DNA of 63,694 nucleotides from Sphingomonas lacusdianchii (GCF_022664395.1 NZ_JAKRET010000017.1:1-63694), one strand, 5' to 3'. Shown: positions 8,208 to 17,257, counted from the first letter of the stretch. Numbers and translations: made by a program. Notes: generated from the sequence alone by a model not told the origin.

Positions 8208-9355
8208 CTGCCGACACGCACTCCGTTCTGAGCGGCCTCAAGCCGCTCAGCCGGCTCGATCACCCCCGCGAGATGATCCGCCAGTTCACGCCCAACTGGT
8301 TCGCCGCGACGATGGGCACGGGCATCCTCGCGCTCGCACTGCCGCAGGTACCCGGCATTGGACCCTCGCTGAAGCCATTCGGCGAGGTGTTGTGGTTCTT
8401 CAACATCGCACTCTTCGCGCTGTTCGCCGGCCTCTATGGCGCGCGCTGGGTGATGTTCGGGCATGAGGCGCGGCGCATCTTCGGGCACAACACCGTGTCG
8501 ATGTTCATCGGGACCATCCCGATGGGGCTGGCGACAATCATCAACGGCTGCCTCGCCTTCGGCATCGCGCGGTTCGGGAATGGCATCGTACCGGTCGCGC
8601 AGGTCTTGTGGTGGATCGACGTCGCCATGTCGCTCGCCTGCGGCGTGCTGATCCCGTACCTGATGTTCACCCGCCACGAGCATAGCCTGGACGGCATGAC
8701 CGCGGTATGGCTGCTGCCGGTCGTCGCTGCCGAAGTGGCGGGTGCCAGCGGCGGGCTGCTCGCGCCGCATCTGGCCGATCCCCACGCGCAGCTAGTCACG
8801 CTTGCGACCTCCTATGTGCTGTGGGCCTATTCGGTGCCGGTCGCGTTTGGCATCCTCGCCATCCTCATCCTGCGCATGGCACTCCATAAGTTGCCGCATG
8901 AAAGCATGGCGGCATCCTCCTGGCTGGCGCTGGGACCGATCGGCACGGGTGCTCTGGGCATGCTGGTGCTCGGGGCGGACGCGCCGGCGATCCTCGCGGC
9001 GCACGGGCTGGCCGGTGTCGGTACCGTCGCGGAAGGGATCGGCGTTGTGGCCGGACTCTGCCTGTGGGGCTTCGGCCTGTGGTGGCTGGCGCTCGCGACG
9101 CTTATCACCATCCGCTACTGGCGCGCCGGCGTCCCGTTCAACCTGGGCTGGTGGGGCTATACCTTTCCGCTCGGCGTCTACACCGTCGCCACCTTCCGCC
9201 TAGGCACGACGCTGAACCTCGGTTTCTTCGGTTTCGTCGGCACGGTGCTGACGGTTGCGCTTGCGGCGATGTGGCTGCTCGTCGGCGCCAAGACGCTGGC
9301 CGGCGCATGGCGCGGCAACCTGTTCGTCTCACCCTGCATCGCCACCCCGAACTGA
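8204..9355 (+). CDS. TDT-family exporter, likely sulfite efflux
   Basis: A 383-residue inner-membrane protein with about ten hydrophobic helices. Family marks are FTPNWFAATMGTGILALAL near residue 30 and LGWWGYTFPLGVYTVAT near 315, typical of the TDT group that includes fungal Ssu1 and bacterial TehA. Its position between a LysR gene and a sulfite dehydrogenase pair points to sulfite rather than tellurite or malate. It overlaps the LysR gene by four bases and is followed by the exported molybdenum enzyme after 89 bases. Confidence 0.85.
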   Translation: MTADTHSVLSGLKPLSRLDHPREMIRQFTPNWFAATMGTGILALALPQVPGIGPSLKPFGEVLWFFNIALFALFAGLYGARWVMFGHEARRIFGHNTVSMFIGTIPMGLATIINGCLAFGIARFGNGIVPVAQVLWWIDVAMSLACGVLIPYLMFTRHEHSLDGMTAVWLLPVVAAEVAGASGGLLAPHLADPHAQLVTLATSYVLWAYSVPVAFGILAILILRMALHKLPHESMAASSWLALGPIGTGALGMLVLGADAPAILAAHGLAGVGTVAEGIGVVAGLCLWGFGLWWLALATLITIRYWRAGVPFNLGWWGYTFPLGVYTVATFRLGTTLNLGFFGFVGTVLTVALAAMWLLVGAKTLAGAWRGNLFVSPCIATPN

Positions 9356-9444
9356 TCCGCCATGATGATCGGATCAGTCGGTCCGATCACTTGCGAAACG
9401 CCCCTTCGATCCGCCAGCGTGGCTGGCCACAGGAGAGCCTTGTC

Positions 9445-10680
9445 ATGTACAATTTCGACGCCGGACTGGCGAGTGAGACCAGCCGTCGCCGCTTTCTCAG
9501 GCATGCCGCGCTCGGTACCGCCGGCCTTGCCGCCGCGCCGGCACTGGCGCAGCAGCTCGTCGACCTGAAGCTGCCTGGCGGCAATGCCGAACGGCCGATG
9601 ACCAGCGCCTTTCCCGGCAAGGGCAGCATGATCCTCCAGCGTGTCCATCCGCCCTTGCTGGAAACGCCGATGGACGTGTTCGACAAGTCGGTGTTCACGC
9701 CCAACGACCAGTTCTTCGTCCGCTGGCACTGGGCCGACATCCCGACCTCGATCGATGTCGAGACTTTCCGCCTCAACGTCTTCGGCCACGTCAACCGACC
9801 GCTGTCGATCAGCCTCGCCCAGCTGCTGCGCCTGCCGCGGGTCGAGATGGCGGCGGTCAACCAATGCTCGGGAAACAGCCGTGGGCTGTTCCAGCCACGT
9901 GTTGCCGGCGCGCAATGGGGCAACGGCGCGATGGGCAATGCCAAATGGCTCGGTGTGCGCCTGCGCGACGTGCTCGACCTCGCCGGGGTCAAGACAGGCG
10001 CGGTGCAGGTGCGCTTCGGTGCGCTCGATCAACCGGTCGTGGCGGGCGCCCCTGACTTTGAGAAGGCGCTCGACATCGACCATGCCCGCGACGGCGAAGT
10101 GATGATCGCCTTCGGCATGAACGGCGAGCAGCTGCCGCTCCTCAATGGCTTTCCCTGCCGGCTGATCGTGCCGGGCTGGTACTCGACCTATTGGGTCAAG
10201 ATGCTGAACTCGATCGAGGTACTGCCCGGCCCCGACGACCAGTATTGGATGGCCAAGGCCTACAAGATCCCCGCGACGCCGGGCGCGAATGTCGCGCCCG
10301 GCGCCAGAGACTTCCCGACTGTCCCCATCAACCGCATGATCCCGCGCAGCTGGATGACCAGCCTGCCCGATGGCCAGACGATAGCCTATGAGGCATCGAT
10401 CCCGGTCGGCGGCATCGCGATGGGCGGCGACTGCGGCGTCGCCAAGGTCGATGTGTCGTCGGACGGAGGCCGCACCTGGTACAGGACGACGCTCGGAGCG
10501 GACGAGGGCAGGTACAGCTTCCGTCGGTGGGATGGTCGCGTGCCGCTGCGACGCGGTGCCAACCCGATCATGGTGCGCTGCTGGAACACCAACGGTGTCG
10601 CCCAGCCGATGAAGCCGATCTGGAACCCGGGCGGGTTCATGCGCGGCAATATCGAGACCACCACCATCATCGCGGCCTGA
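9445..10680 (+). CDS. sorA: Periplasmic sulfite dehydrogenase, molybdenum subunit (SorA-like)
   Basis: A 411-residue enzyme with a Tat signal (TSRRRFLRHAALGTAGLAAAP), so it is exported folded with its cofactor. The molybdopterin domain contains Cys141 in AAVNQCSGNSRG, the expected molybdenum ligand. The C-terminal dimerisation domain has VAKVDVSSDGGRTWY. It would oxidise sulfite to sulfate in the periplasm and pass electrons to the cytochrome c encoded 12 bases downstream. ATG 9445 is preceded by AGGAGAG at a good distance; the open frame upstream belongs to the exporter gene region. Confidence 0.88.
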   Translation: MYNFDAGLASETSRRRFLRHAALGTAGLAAAPALAQQLVDLKLPGGNAERPMTSAFPGKGSMILQRVHPPLLETPMDVFDKSVFTPNDQFFVRWHWADIPTSIDVETFRLNVFGHVNRPLSISLAQLLRLPRVEMAAVNQCSGNSRGLFQPRVAGAQWGNGAMGNAKWLGVRLRDVLDLAGVKTGAVQVRFGALDQPVVAGAPDFEKALDIDHARDGEVMIAFGMNGEQLPLLNGFPCRLIVPGWYSTYWVKMLNSIEVLPGPDDQYWMAKAYKIPATPGANVAPGARDFPTVPINRMIPRSWMTSLPDGQTIAYEASIPVGGIAMGGDCGVAKVDVSSDGGRTWYRTTLGADEGRYSFRRWDGRVPLRRGANPIMVRCWNTNGVAQPMKPIWNPGGFMRGNIETTTIIAA

Positions 10681-10692
10681 GGAGCGAGTAGC

Positions 10693-11175
10693 ATGAAGAC
10701 CCCGTCTCCCGGCATCATGGCTGCTGGCCTGATCGGCCTGACCGGCATTATCCTCGTCTCGATCGGGGCGCCGAGCAGCCGCAAGGCGCCTGCCCCGATC
10801 TCCGAGACATCCGAGCCGGCACCGCCCACCAGCGTCTCAGCCCGCGGCTTTTCGCTCGCCTCGACCAGCGTCGACCTGCCGGTCGATGACGCTACCTACC
10901 CCGATGGTCCGCACGCCGACGTCATCAACGCCAACTGCACTTCGTGCCACTCGGCCAGCATGGCGCTAACTCAGCCTGCGCTATCGGTGGATCAGTGGAA
11001 GGCGACCGTCACCAAGATGCGTGAGGTGTACAAGGCGCCGGTGGCCGAAAAGGACGTCGACGCGATCGTTGCTTATCTCATCGCTATGCCGAGCCAGAAA
11101 GCGGCACCCGCAACCGGCAAGGCACAGGATCCCGACCCCAAGGTGGCTCCTGATGTCTCAGGTGGAACCGGATAA
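10693..11175 (+). CDS. sorB: Monoheme cytochrome c subunit (SorB-like)
   Basis: A 160-residue protein with an N-terminal hydrophobic anchor or signal and a Pro-rich linker. It has one heme c site, CTSCH, near residue 82, and a likely distal Met in TKMREVYKAPV or IAMPSQ. Pairing with the upstream molybdenum subunit matches the SorAB sulfite dehydrogenase arrangement, in which this subunit takes the two electrons from sulfite. GAGGAGCGAG precedes the start. The C-terminal 35 residues are low complexity. Confidence 0.85.
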   Translation: MKTPSPGIMAAGLIGLTGIILVSIGAPSSRKAPAPISETSEPAPPTSVSARGFSLASTSVDLPVDDATYPDGPHADVINANCTSCHSASMALTQPALSVDQWKATVTKMREVYKAPVAEKDVDAIVAYLIAMPSQKAAPATGKAQDPDPKVAPDVSGGTG

Positions 11176-11294
11176 GCAAACCTCTCGCATAACCTAAAAA
11201 GGCGATTTCGACAGACGATCGGCAGCCTTCAGTAGGACTTTTTCAACAGCCACGGACGGTTTTGACACCGACTTGCTGTTTACTGGCCTATAGG

Positions 11295-11306
11295 CTAGGG
11301 GGGTAT
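11295..11306 (+). promoter_or_regulatory. Candidate RcnR/DmeR operator overlapping the ribosome site
   Basis: CTAGGGGGGTAT has the G-tract with flanking TA bases that RcnR/DmeR-type repressors recognise. It ends four bases before the dmeR ATG and contains the purine-rich ribosome site. Repressor binding here would block its own transcription start region. The dmeR gene and the CDF exporter follow directly. Confidence 0.55.
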
Positions 11307-11309
11307 CCT

Positions 11310-11585
11310 ATGTCACATTTGTCTCAAACCAATGTCGATCTGGTCGCCCGCGTTCGTCGCATCGCCGGACAAGTCGGCGCGGTCGAGCGAGCACTTCAAT
11401 CGGACTCGTCGTGTTCCGACGTGCTCCATCTGGTTGCCGCCGTGCGCGGGGCGGTGAATGGCCTCATGGACGAGATTATCGCCGAACACCTCGAAGCGCA
11501 TGTGTCGCGGCCCGGCCTCGATGATGCCGAGCGGGCGGCAGGTGCCGAAGAACTGCTGGCGGTGATCCGCCGCTACGCCAAATAG
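11310..11585 (+). CDS. dmeR: RcnR-type Co/Ni-sensing repressor (DmeR-like)
   Basis: A 91-residue all-helical CsoR/RcnR-family repressor. The residues that bind nickel or cobalt in RcnR are all at the same positions: His3, Cys35, His60 and His64. The core AAVRGAVNGLMDEIIAEHL is highly typical. ATG 11310 is chosen because it restores His3 and follows a G-rich ribosome site; an earlier open-frame start at 11262 would add 16 unrelated residues. It is followed after 10 bases by a His-rich CDF exporter, reproducing the dmeRF operon of rhizobia. Cobalt or nickel should release it from DNA. Confidence 0.88.
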   Translation: MSHLSQTNVDLVARVRRIAGQVGAVERALQSDSSCSDVLHLVAAVRGAVNGLMDEIIAEHLEAHVSRPGLDDAERAAGAEELLAVIRRYAK

Positions 11586-11595
11586 GACGCTTTTC

Positions 11596-12540
11596 ATGGC
11601 GGCTTTGCCCGAAATCGACGCCTTCACGCACGACCATGTATTCCTGGGCGCGGCGCACGACGACAATGCCCGCCGGACCCTGTGGGTCGTGGCGCTTACC
11701 GCCGGGATGATGGTGGTGGAGATCATCGCCGGTTATCTGACCGGCTCGATGGCGCTGCTCGCCGATGGCTTTCACATGGCGACACACGCGGGCGCGCTCG
11801 GGGTCGCCGCGGCCGCTTACGCCTATGCCAAGCGCCATGCCTCCAGCCGGGCCTATAGCTTCGGCACGGGCAAGGTCGGCGACCTGGCCGGGTTCGCGTC
11901 GGCGATGGTGCTGGGCCTGATCGCGCTCGGGATCGGTGTCGAGTCCATCCTTCGCCTGTTTCAGCCGATCACGGTCGCATTCGGGGAAGCGACGCTCATC
12001 GCGGTGGTCGGTCTGGGCGTGAACATCGCCTGCGCCTTCCTGCTCTCGGGCGGGCACCATCACGGGCACGACCATCATCACGGGCATGACCACCATCACG
12101 GGCACGGGCATGCGCACGGCGCGCATGGCGGTGACAACAACATGCGCTCCGCCTATGTCCATGTCCTGGCCGACGCGCTCACCTCGGTTCTCGCCATCGC
12201 CGCGCTGCTGGCGGGCCGCTATCTCGGCTGGGTGTGGATGGATCCGGTGATGGGCATCGTCGGTGCGATCGTCATCGCGCGCTGGTCATGGACGCTGATG
12301 CGCGACACGGCGTCCGTGTTGCTCGATGCGACCGATCATCATGTAGAGGAGGAAGTGCGCGAGTTGGTCGAGGCGCCAGGCGACGCGCGTATCACCGATC
12401 TTCATGTCTGGCGCGTCGGTCCGGAAGCCCACGCCGCGATCGTCAGCGTCGTAGGCGGGCAGGGCGTGACCGGCGACGATATCCGCGCCCGCCTCGCACC
12501 GGTTCATGAAATCGCGCACCTGACCGTCGAGTGCCGCTAG
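11596..12540 (+). CDS. dmeF: CDF-family Co/Ni exporter (DmeF-like)
   Basis: A 314-residue cation diffusion facilitator with six predicted helices. The metal site residues appear in ALLADGFHMATHAG (helix 2) and VHVLADALTSVLA (helix 5), giving HxxxD-type pairs. A His-rich cytoplasmic loop at about 154-177 carries repeated HHHGHDH units, and a short ferredoxin-like C-terminal domain follows. It would export divalent cobalt or nickel using the proton gradient. Coupling to the RcnR-type gene supports that metal choice. Its end overlaps the convergent MerR gene by four bases. Confidence 0.9.
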   Translation: MAALPEIDAFTHDHVFLGAAHDDNARRTLWVVALTAGMMVVEIIAGYLTGSMALLADGFHMATHAGALGVAAAAYAYAKRHASSRAYSFGTGKVGDLAGFASAMVLGLIALGIGVESILRLFQPITVAFGEATLIAVVGLGVNIACAFLLSGGHHHGHDHHHGHDHHHGHGHAHGAHGGDNNMRSAYVHVLADALTSVLAIAALLAGRYLGWVWMDPVMGIVGAIVIARWSWTLMRDTASVLLDATDHHVEEEVRELVEAPGDARITDLHVWRVGPEAHAAIVSVVGGQGVTGDDIRARLAPVHEIAHLTVECR

Positions 12541-12941
12541 CCCTCGAAGGCGGTCAGGATCGGGCATGGTCCCTCCGCTCCTGACCCGCATTCATGTGCG
12601 AGCCGGCGAAGCGAGGCGCGCACCCGCTCAAGCTCCTCGATCTTCGCATCCAGTTCGGCAATGCGCTCGCCCGCGAGCTGGCGCGCGCGGGCGCGATCGT
12701 CGGTCGCATCCAGCGCCAGAAGCTCACCGATCTGCTCGAGCGTGAAACCGGCTGCCTGCGCCGAGCGGATGAAGCGAAGGCGGCGGGCGTCATCGGTGCC
12801 GTAGCGCCGGATGCCGCCTCCGGCGCCAGCCCCGGTCGGCCGGTCTGGCTCGTCCAGCAAACCGCGACGCTGATAGTAGCGCACCGTTTCGACGCCGACG
12901 CCGCCCTCGCGCGCGAGCGCCGCGATCGTCATGCCGGTCAT
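12537..12941 (-). CDS. MerR-family regulator of the glutaredoxin-MauE gene
   Basis: A 134-residue MerR regulator with winged helix (IAALAREGGVGVETVRYYQRRG), dimer helix and a C-terminal loop with Cys118 and Cys126 (CGSGAEGPCPIL). The Cys spacing of seven residues and the following Pro resemble the metal loops of CueR and MerR. The Cys that mercury-type MerR has near position 82 is absent (ALDATDD), so a classical mercury site is doubtful. The start at 12941 lies four bases from the divergent promoter it should control. The open frame running upstream is only the reverse of the neighbour gene. Confidence 0.82.
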   Translation of the reverse strand: MTGMTIAALAREGGVGVETVRYYQRRGLLDEPDRPTGAGAGGGIRRYGTDDARRLRFIRSAQAAGFTLEQIGELLALDATDDRARARQLAGERIAELDAKIEELERVRASLRRLAHECGSGAEGPCPILTAFEG

Positions 12942-12944
12942 GCC

Positions 12945-12976
12945 TTGACTCCGTACTATGGTACGGACCCTATATA
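12945..12976 (+). promoter_or_regulatory. MerR-type promoter with long spacer and dyad
   Basis: TTGACT (12945-12950) and TATATA (12971-12976) are separated by 20 bases, or 19 if the -10 is read one base earlier. The spacer holds the perfect dyad CCGTAC-TATG-GTACGG at 12951-12966. A long spacer with an operator inside is the hallmark of MerR activation by DNA twisting. It drives the glutaredoxin-MauE gene. Confidence 0.8.
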
Positions 12977-13004
12977 GGCGGGGCGAGGATATTGGAGAAG
13001 CGGC

Positions 13005-13772
13005 ATGGCGAGCGCCCCCGCCAAACAGGCGACGATCTACCGGATGGTGATGCCGGAACATACCTGCCCTTTCGGGCTGAAGGCGAAGGATCTTCTGCGC
13101 CGGGAAGGCTATGCGGTCGATGACCATTGGCTGATGACGCGGGAAGAAACCGACGCTTTCAAGGCGACGCACGGCGTCAAGACGACCCCGCAGATCTTTA
13201 TCGCCGGGGAGCGGGTCGGCGGCTATGACGATCTGCGCCGCTTCTTCGGCAAGATGGTCCGCGACCCCAAGGCCGTCACCTATCGCCCGGTGATTGCCGT
13301 GTTCGCGATGACGGCGCTGATGGCGCTCGCCGCCAGCTATGCGGTACTCGGCACGCCCTTCACGGTGCGGGCGGGTGAATGGTTCATCGCGTTCTCGATG
13401 TGCGCTCTGGCGATGCTCAAGCTCCAGAACGTCGAGAGCTTCTCGAGCATGTTCCTCAACTACGATCTGCTCGCGAAGCGCTGGGTGCCCTATTCCTATG
13501 TCTATCCCTACGCGGAAGGAGCGGCGGGCGTCCTGATGGCAGCCGGCGCGTTGACCTGGCTGTCGGTGCCCGTCGCGCTCGTTATCGGTACGATCGGCGC
13601 GGTGTCGGTGTTCAAGGCCGTCTACATCGACAAGCGTGAGCTGAAATGCGCGTGCGTGGGCGGGGACAGCAACGTGCCGCTCGGCTTCATCTCGCTCACC
13701 GAAAACCTGATGATGGTCGCGATGGCGCTGTGGATGATCGCTGCGCCGCCCGTGCTGGCGATGGCGCACTGA
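13005..13772 (+). CDS. Glutaredoxin-MauE fusion membrane protein
   Basis: A 255-residue fusion. Residues 1-80 form a glutaredoxin domain with the active site CPFG and the cis-Pro segment VKTTPQIFIAGERVGG. Residues about 95-250 hold four or five helices of the MauE/DoxX type, with SMCALAMLKLQ, LNYDLLAKRW and an LKCACVGGDSNVPLG segment bearing a CxC pair. Such fusions may pass thiol reducing power across the membrane. It is expressed from a MerR-type promoter and stands alone, apart from methylamine genes, so the role is probably thiol or metal stress protection. GGAGAAG precedes the ATG. Confidence 0.82.
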   Translation: MASAPAKQATIYRMVMPEHTCPFGLKAKDLLRREGYAVDDHWLMTREETDAFKATHGVKTTPQIFIAGERVGGYDDLRRFFGKMVRDPKAVTYRPVIAVFAMTALMALAASYAVLGTPFTVRAGEWFIAFSMCALAMLKLQNVESFSSMFLNYDLLAKRWVPYSYVYPYAEGAAGVLMAAGALTWLSVPVALVIGTIGAVSVFKAVYIDKRELKCACVGGDSNVPLGFISLTENLMMVAMALWMIAAPPVLAMAH

Positions 13773-13793
13773 CGCGAAGGTCGGCACGCGTCG

Positions 13794-14120
13794 TCAATGC
13801 GGGCTGATCGCCGTAACTTCTGCCGTCATACCCTTCGCCTTGGCGGTGAATGCGACCCGCTGCCCCGACCGCAGTCCCTTGAGCAGGGTCGGGGGGGATG
13901 CCCGGAAGGTCATCGTCATTGCGGGCCAGCCGATCGTCGGGATCGGGCCGTGCTTGATGGTTACGGTTCCACCTTTCGCGTCGACGGCAGTGATCGTCCC
14001 CGATCCGCTGCCGGATTTTACAGCCGATGCAGCCGGCCTGCTGCCTTGAGCAAGAGCGCTCGCTGCGATCGGCGTGACTAGTAGCATGAATGCGGCGCGC
14101 ATGGAGAAAGTGGCTTTCAT
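13794..14120 (-). CDS. cusF: Periplasmic Cu/Ag-binding protein CusF
   Basis: A 108-residue protein with a signal peptide ending at ALAQG and one CusF OB-fold domain. The metal-site segment IKHGPIPTIGWPAMTMTF carries His, Trp and two Met residues as in CusF. It delivers Cu(I) or Ag(I) to the CusCBA efflux pump. ATG 14120 overlaps the CusA stop by one base, making it the last cistron of a cusCBAF set. A second CusF domain is fused to CusB in the same operon. Confidence 0.9.
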   Translation of the reverse strand: MKATFSMRAAFMLLVTPIAASALAQGSRPAASAVKSGSGSGTITAVDAKGGTVTIKHGPIPTIGWPAMTMTFRASPPTLLKGLRSGQRVAFTAKAKGMTAEVTAISPH

Positions 14121-17100
14121 CAGATCTTCCTTTCGGGGCGGGTTGAAGCTCGCCGCCGCAAGAGCAAGTAGGCGGCTGGCAGGATGAACATGGAGAGGAA
14201 AGGGGCGGTCAGCATTCCACCGATCATCGGCGCGGCGATCCGGCTCATCACCTCCGATCCGGCGCCATGCCCGATCAGCACGGGGAACAGCCCGGCGACG
14301 ATGACAGCGACGGTCATCGCCTTGGGACGTACCCGCAACAGCGCGCCCTCCCTGATCGCTTCCGATACTTGCTCGCCCGACGGTGACGGCCCGCGCTCGG
14401 CCAATGCGTGTTTCAGGTAGATCAGCATGACGACGCCGAACTCCGCCGACACGCCGGCGAGCGCGATGAACCCGACACCTGTGGCGACCGATTGCGCATA
14501 GCCGAGCAGCCATAATGTCCAGATGCCGCCGGTCAGCGCGAAGGGCAGTGTGCCCATGATAAGCGCCGCCTCGTCGAGGCGACCGAAGGTAAGGTAGAGG
14601 AGAAGGAAGATGATCGCGAGTGTCGCCGGCACGACGAGCATCAACCGAGCCTCGGCACGCTGCAGATACTCGAATTGTCCGGAATAGGCGATCGAGACGC
14701 CGGGGCTGAGCCGAACATCTTTGCCAACAGCACGGCGCAGATCGGCGACCGTGGAGGCCAGGTCGCGCCCGCGCACGTCGACATAGACCCATGTCGAGAG
14801 TCGACCATTTTCCGTCTTGAGCATCGGTGGACCTTCCGCGATCGACACGGATGCGACGGTGCCGAGTGTGATCTGCTGACCCGATGCGGTGACGATTGGG
14901 AGAGTTCGCAGTCCCTCCAGACTGTCACGCAGCTCGCGGGGGTAGCGGACGCTGATCGGGTAGCGGGCAAGGCCCTCCACCGTCTGGCCGATCGTCTCGC
15001 CGCCGATCGCGCCGGACACAATCTCCTGCACATCGGCGATGTTGAGACCGTAGCGCCCCGCGGTCACCCGATCGATATCGACATCGACATAGCGGCCTCC
15101 GGTCAACCGTTCTGCCAATGCCGAGCTGACGCCCGGCACGGTCCTGGCGACACGTTCGATGCTGCCGGCGATGCGGTCCAGCTCGGAGAGGTTGGACCCC
15201 GACACTTTCACCCCGATGGGACTCTTGATGCCGGTCGCGAGCATATCGATCCGATTGCGGATCGGAGGCACCCATACGTTCGTGAGGCCGGGCACGCGCA
15301 CTGTGCGGTCCAGCTCCTCCACCAGCTTTGCCGGCGTCATCCCCGCGCGCCATTGATCGCGCGGCTTGAATTGGATGGTCGTCTCGAACATCTCGAGCGG
15401 TGCCGGGTCGGTCGCGGTCTCGGCGCGCCCGGCTTTGCCGAACACGGTTTTGACCTCGGGAACGGTTTTTATCAGCCGGTCTGTGCGCTGGAGCAGGGCC
15501 GAGGCGCTCGCGGCCGAAAGGCCGGGAAGCGCGGACGGCATGTAGAGCAGATCGCCCTCATCCATCGTCGGGATGAACTCGCCACCCAATCGGGTCAGCG
15601 GCCATGCCGTCGTCGCCAGTACCAGGGCGGCGATGCCGATCGCCGCCCAAGGCCGCGCCAACACGCGGTCGAGCGCCGGGCGATAGGCACGGGTGAGCAC
15701 GCGGTTGATAATGTTGTCGTTCTCGGCCGGAATGCGTCCCCGGATCAGCCATCCCATCAGGACCGGCACGAGCGTTACCGACAGGATCGCCGCTGCCGCC
15801 ATCGCATAGCTCTTGGTGAAGGCGAGCGGGGCGAACAGCCGTCCCTCCTGCGCTTCGAGCGTGAACACCGGCACGAACGACAGCGTGATGATGACGAGGC
15901 TGAAGAACAGCGCCGGCCCGACCTCGGCCGCGGCCTCGGTGATGACGCGCCAGCGTTCCTCGCCCGCCAGCGCCACGCCCGGATGGTCGTGTTCCCATCG
16001 CTCGATCCGCTTGTGCGCGTTCTCGATCATCACGATCGCGGCATCGACCATCGCGCCGATCGCGATGGCGATACCGCCCAAAGACATGATGTTGGCGTTC
16101 ACCCCCTGCACACGCATGACGAGCAAGGCCGCGAGCACCCCCAGAGGCAAGGTGACGATCGCGACCAGCGCAGACCGGACATGCCACAGAAACAACCCGC
16201 AGATGATCGCGACGACGACGAACTCCTCGATCAGCTTGCCCGTCAAATTCTCCACCGCGCGGTCGATCAATTGCGAGCGGTCATAGGTGGTGACGATCTC
16301 GACGCCGGGGGGAAGGCTCGCTTTCAGTTCCGCGAGCTTGGCCTTGACGGCTTCGATCGTCTGCCGTGCATTCTTGCCCTGACGCAGGATGACGACTCCG
16401 CCCGCGACCTCGCCTTCGCCGTTCAGCTCGGCGATGCCGCGGCGCATCTCGGGGCCGATCTGGATCGACGCGACGTCGCCCAAGGTAACGGGGACGCCGG
16501 CACCGGCGACCTTGAGCGGGATCGCGCGGAAATCGTCGACGGTGCGCAAGTAACCTGACGCGCGCACCATATATTCGGCTTCGCCCAGCTCGAGGACGGA
16601 CCCGCCGGCCTCCTGATTGGCGCGGCGAATGGCATCGACGGCCTGAGTGTGCGTGACACCGAATGCGGCGAGCCGCGTCGGGTCGAGCAGCACCTGATAT
16701 TGCTTCACCATTCCGCCGATGCTCGCCACCTCCGCAACGCCGGGCAGCGTTTTCAGTTCATAACGTAGGAACCAGTCCTGCAAGGATCGGAGCTGCGACA
16801 GGTCACGGCGGCCGGTGCGGTCCAACAGCGTGTATTCATAGACCCAGCCGACCCCCGTCGCATCAGGACCCAGCGCGGCCTGCGCGCCTTGGGGAAGCCG
16901 TCCCTGCACCTGGCTCAGATACTCCAGCACGCGTGAGCGCGCCCAATAGAGGTCGGTCCCATCCTCGAAGAGGACATAGACGTAGCTGTCGCCGAAGAAC
17001 GAATAGCCGCGCACGGTTTTCGCGCCAGGCACGGACAGCATCGTCGTGGTGAGCGGATACGTCACCTGGTTCTCGACGATCTGCGGGGCTTGGCCCGGCC

Positions 17101-17257
17101 AGCTCGTGCGGATGATGACCTGCGTGTCGGACAGGTCGGGGAGCGCATCGACGGGGGTGGCACGCATTGCGAACACCCCGGCCATGGCGAGCGCGATGGC
17201 CGCCAGGACGACGAGGAAGCGGTTCGCGACCGACCAGCGGATGATCGCGGCAATCAT
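14120..17257 (-). CDS. cusA: Heavy-metal RND efflux pump CusA
   Basis: A 1045-residue HME-RND transporter with twelve predicted helices and two large periplasmic loops. The N-terminus is typical (ATPVDALPDLSDTQVIIRTS), and helix 4 has GGIAIAIGAMVDAAIVMIEN, the Cu/Ag-type proton relay motif. It exports Cu(I)/Ag(I) from the periplasm through CusB and CusC. It overlaps the CusB gene by four bases. Length and motifs are complete, so the pump itself looks functional. Confidence 0.93.
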   Translation of the reverse strand: MIAAIIRWSVANRFLVVLAAIALAMAGVFAMRATPVDALPDLSDTQVIIRTSWPGQAPQIVENQVTYPLTTTMLSVPGAKTVRGYSFFGDSYVYVLFEDGTDLYWARSRVLEYLSQVQGRLPQGAQAALGPDATGVGWVYEYTLLDRTGRRDLSQLRSLQDWFLRYELKTLPGVAEVASIGGMVKQYQVLLDPTRLAAFGVTHTQAVDAIRRANQEAGGSVLELGEAEYMVRASGYLRTVDDFRAIPLKVAGAGVPVTLGDVASIQIGPEMRRGIAELNGEGEVAGGVVILRQGKNARQTIEAVKAKLAELKASLPPGVEIVTTYDRSQLIDRAVENLTGKLIEEFVVVAIICGLFLWHVRSALVAIVTLPLGVLAALLVMRVQGVNANIMSLGGIAIAIGAMVDAAIVMIENAHKRIERWEHDHPGVALAGEERWRVITEAAAEVGPALFFSLVIITLSFVPVFTLEAQEGRLFAPLAFTKSYAMAAAAILSVTLVPVLMGWLIRGRIPAENDNIINRVLTRAYRPALDRVLARPWAAIGIAALVLATTAWPLTRLGGEFIPTMDEGDLLYMPSALPGLSAASASALLQRTDRLIKTVPEVKTVFGKAGRAETATDPAPLEMFETTIQFKPRDQWRAGMTPAKLVEELDRTVRVPGLTNVWVPPIRNRIDMLATGIKSPIGVKVSGSNLSELDRIAGSIERVARTVPGVSSALAERLTGGRYVDVDIDRVTAGRYGLNIADVQEIVSGAIGGETIGQTVEGLARYPISVRYPRELRDSLEGLRTLPIVTASGQQITLGTVASVSIAEGPPMLKTENGRLSTWVYVDVRGRDLASTVADLRRAVGKDVRLSPGVSIAYSGQFEYLQRAEARLMLVVPATLAIIFLLLYLTFGRLDEAALIMGTLPFALTGGIWTLWLLGYAQSVATGVGFIALAGVSAEFGVVMLIYLKHALAERGPSPSGEQVSEAIREGALLRVRPKAMTVAVIVAGLFPVLIGHGAGSEVMSRIAAPMIGGMLTAPFLSMFILPAAYLLLRRRASTRPERKI

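Noticed and set aside
12942..13787. Upstream extension of the MerR gene at 12537 to a 416-codon frame
   Set aside because: The added part is the reverse of the glutaredoxin-MauE gene, and the extension would swallow the shared promoter.
14675..16558. A 627-codon open frame on the plus strand opposite cusA
   Set aside because: Same reason: reverse reading of a conserved pump gene.
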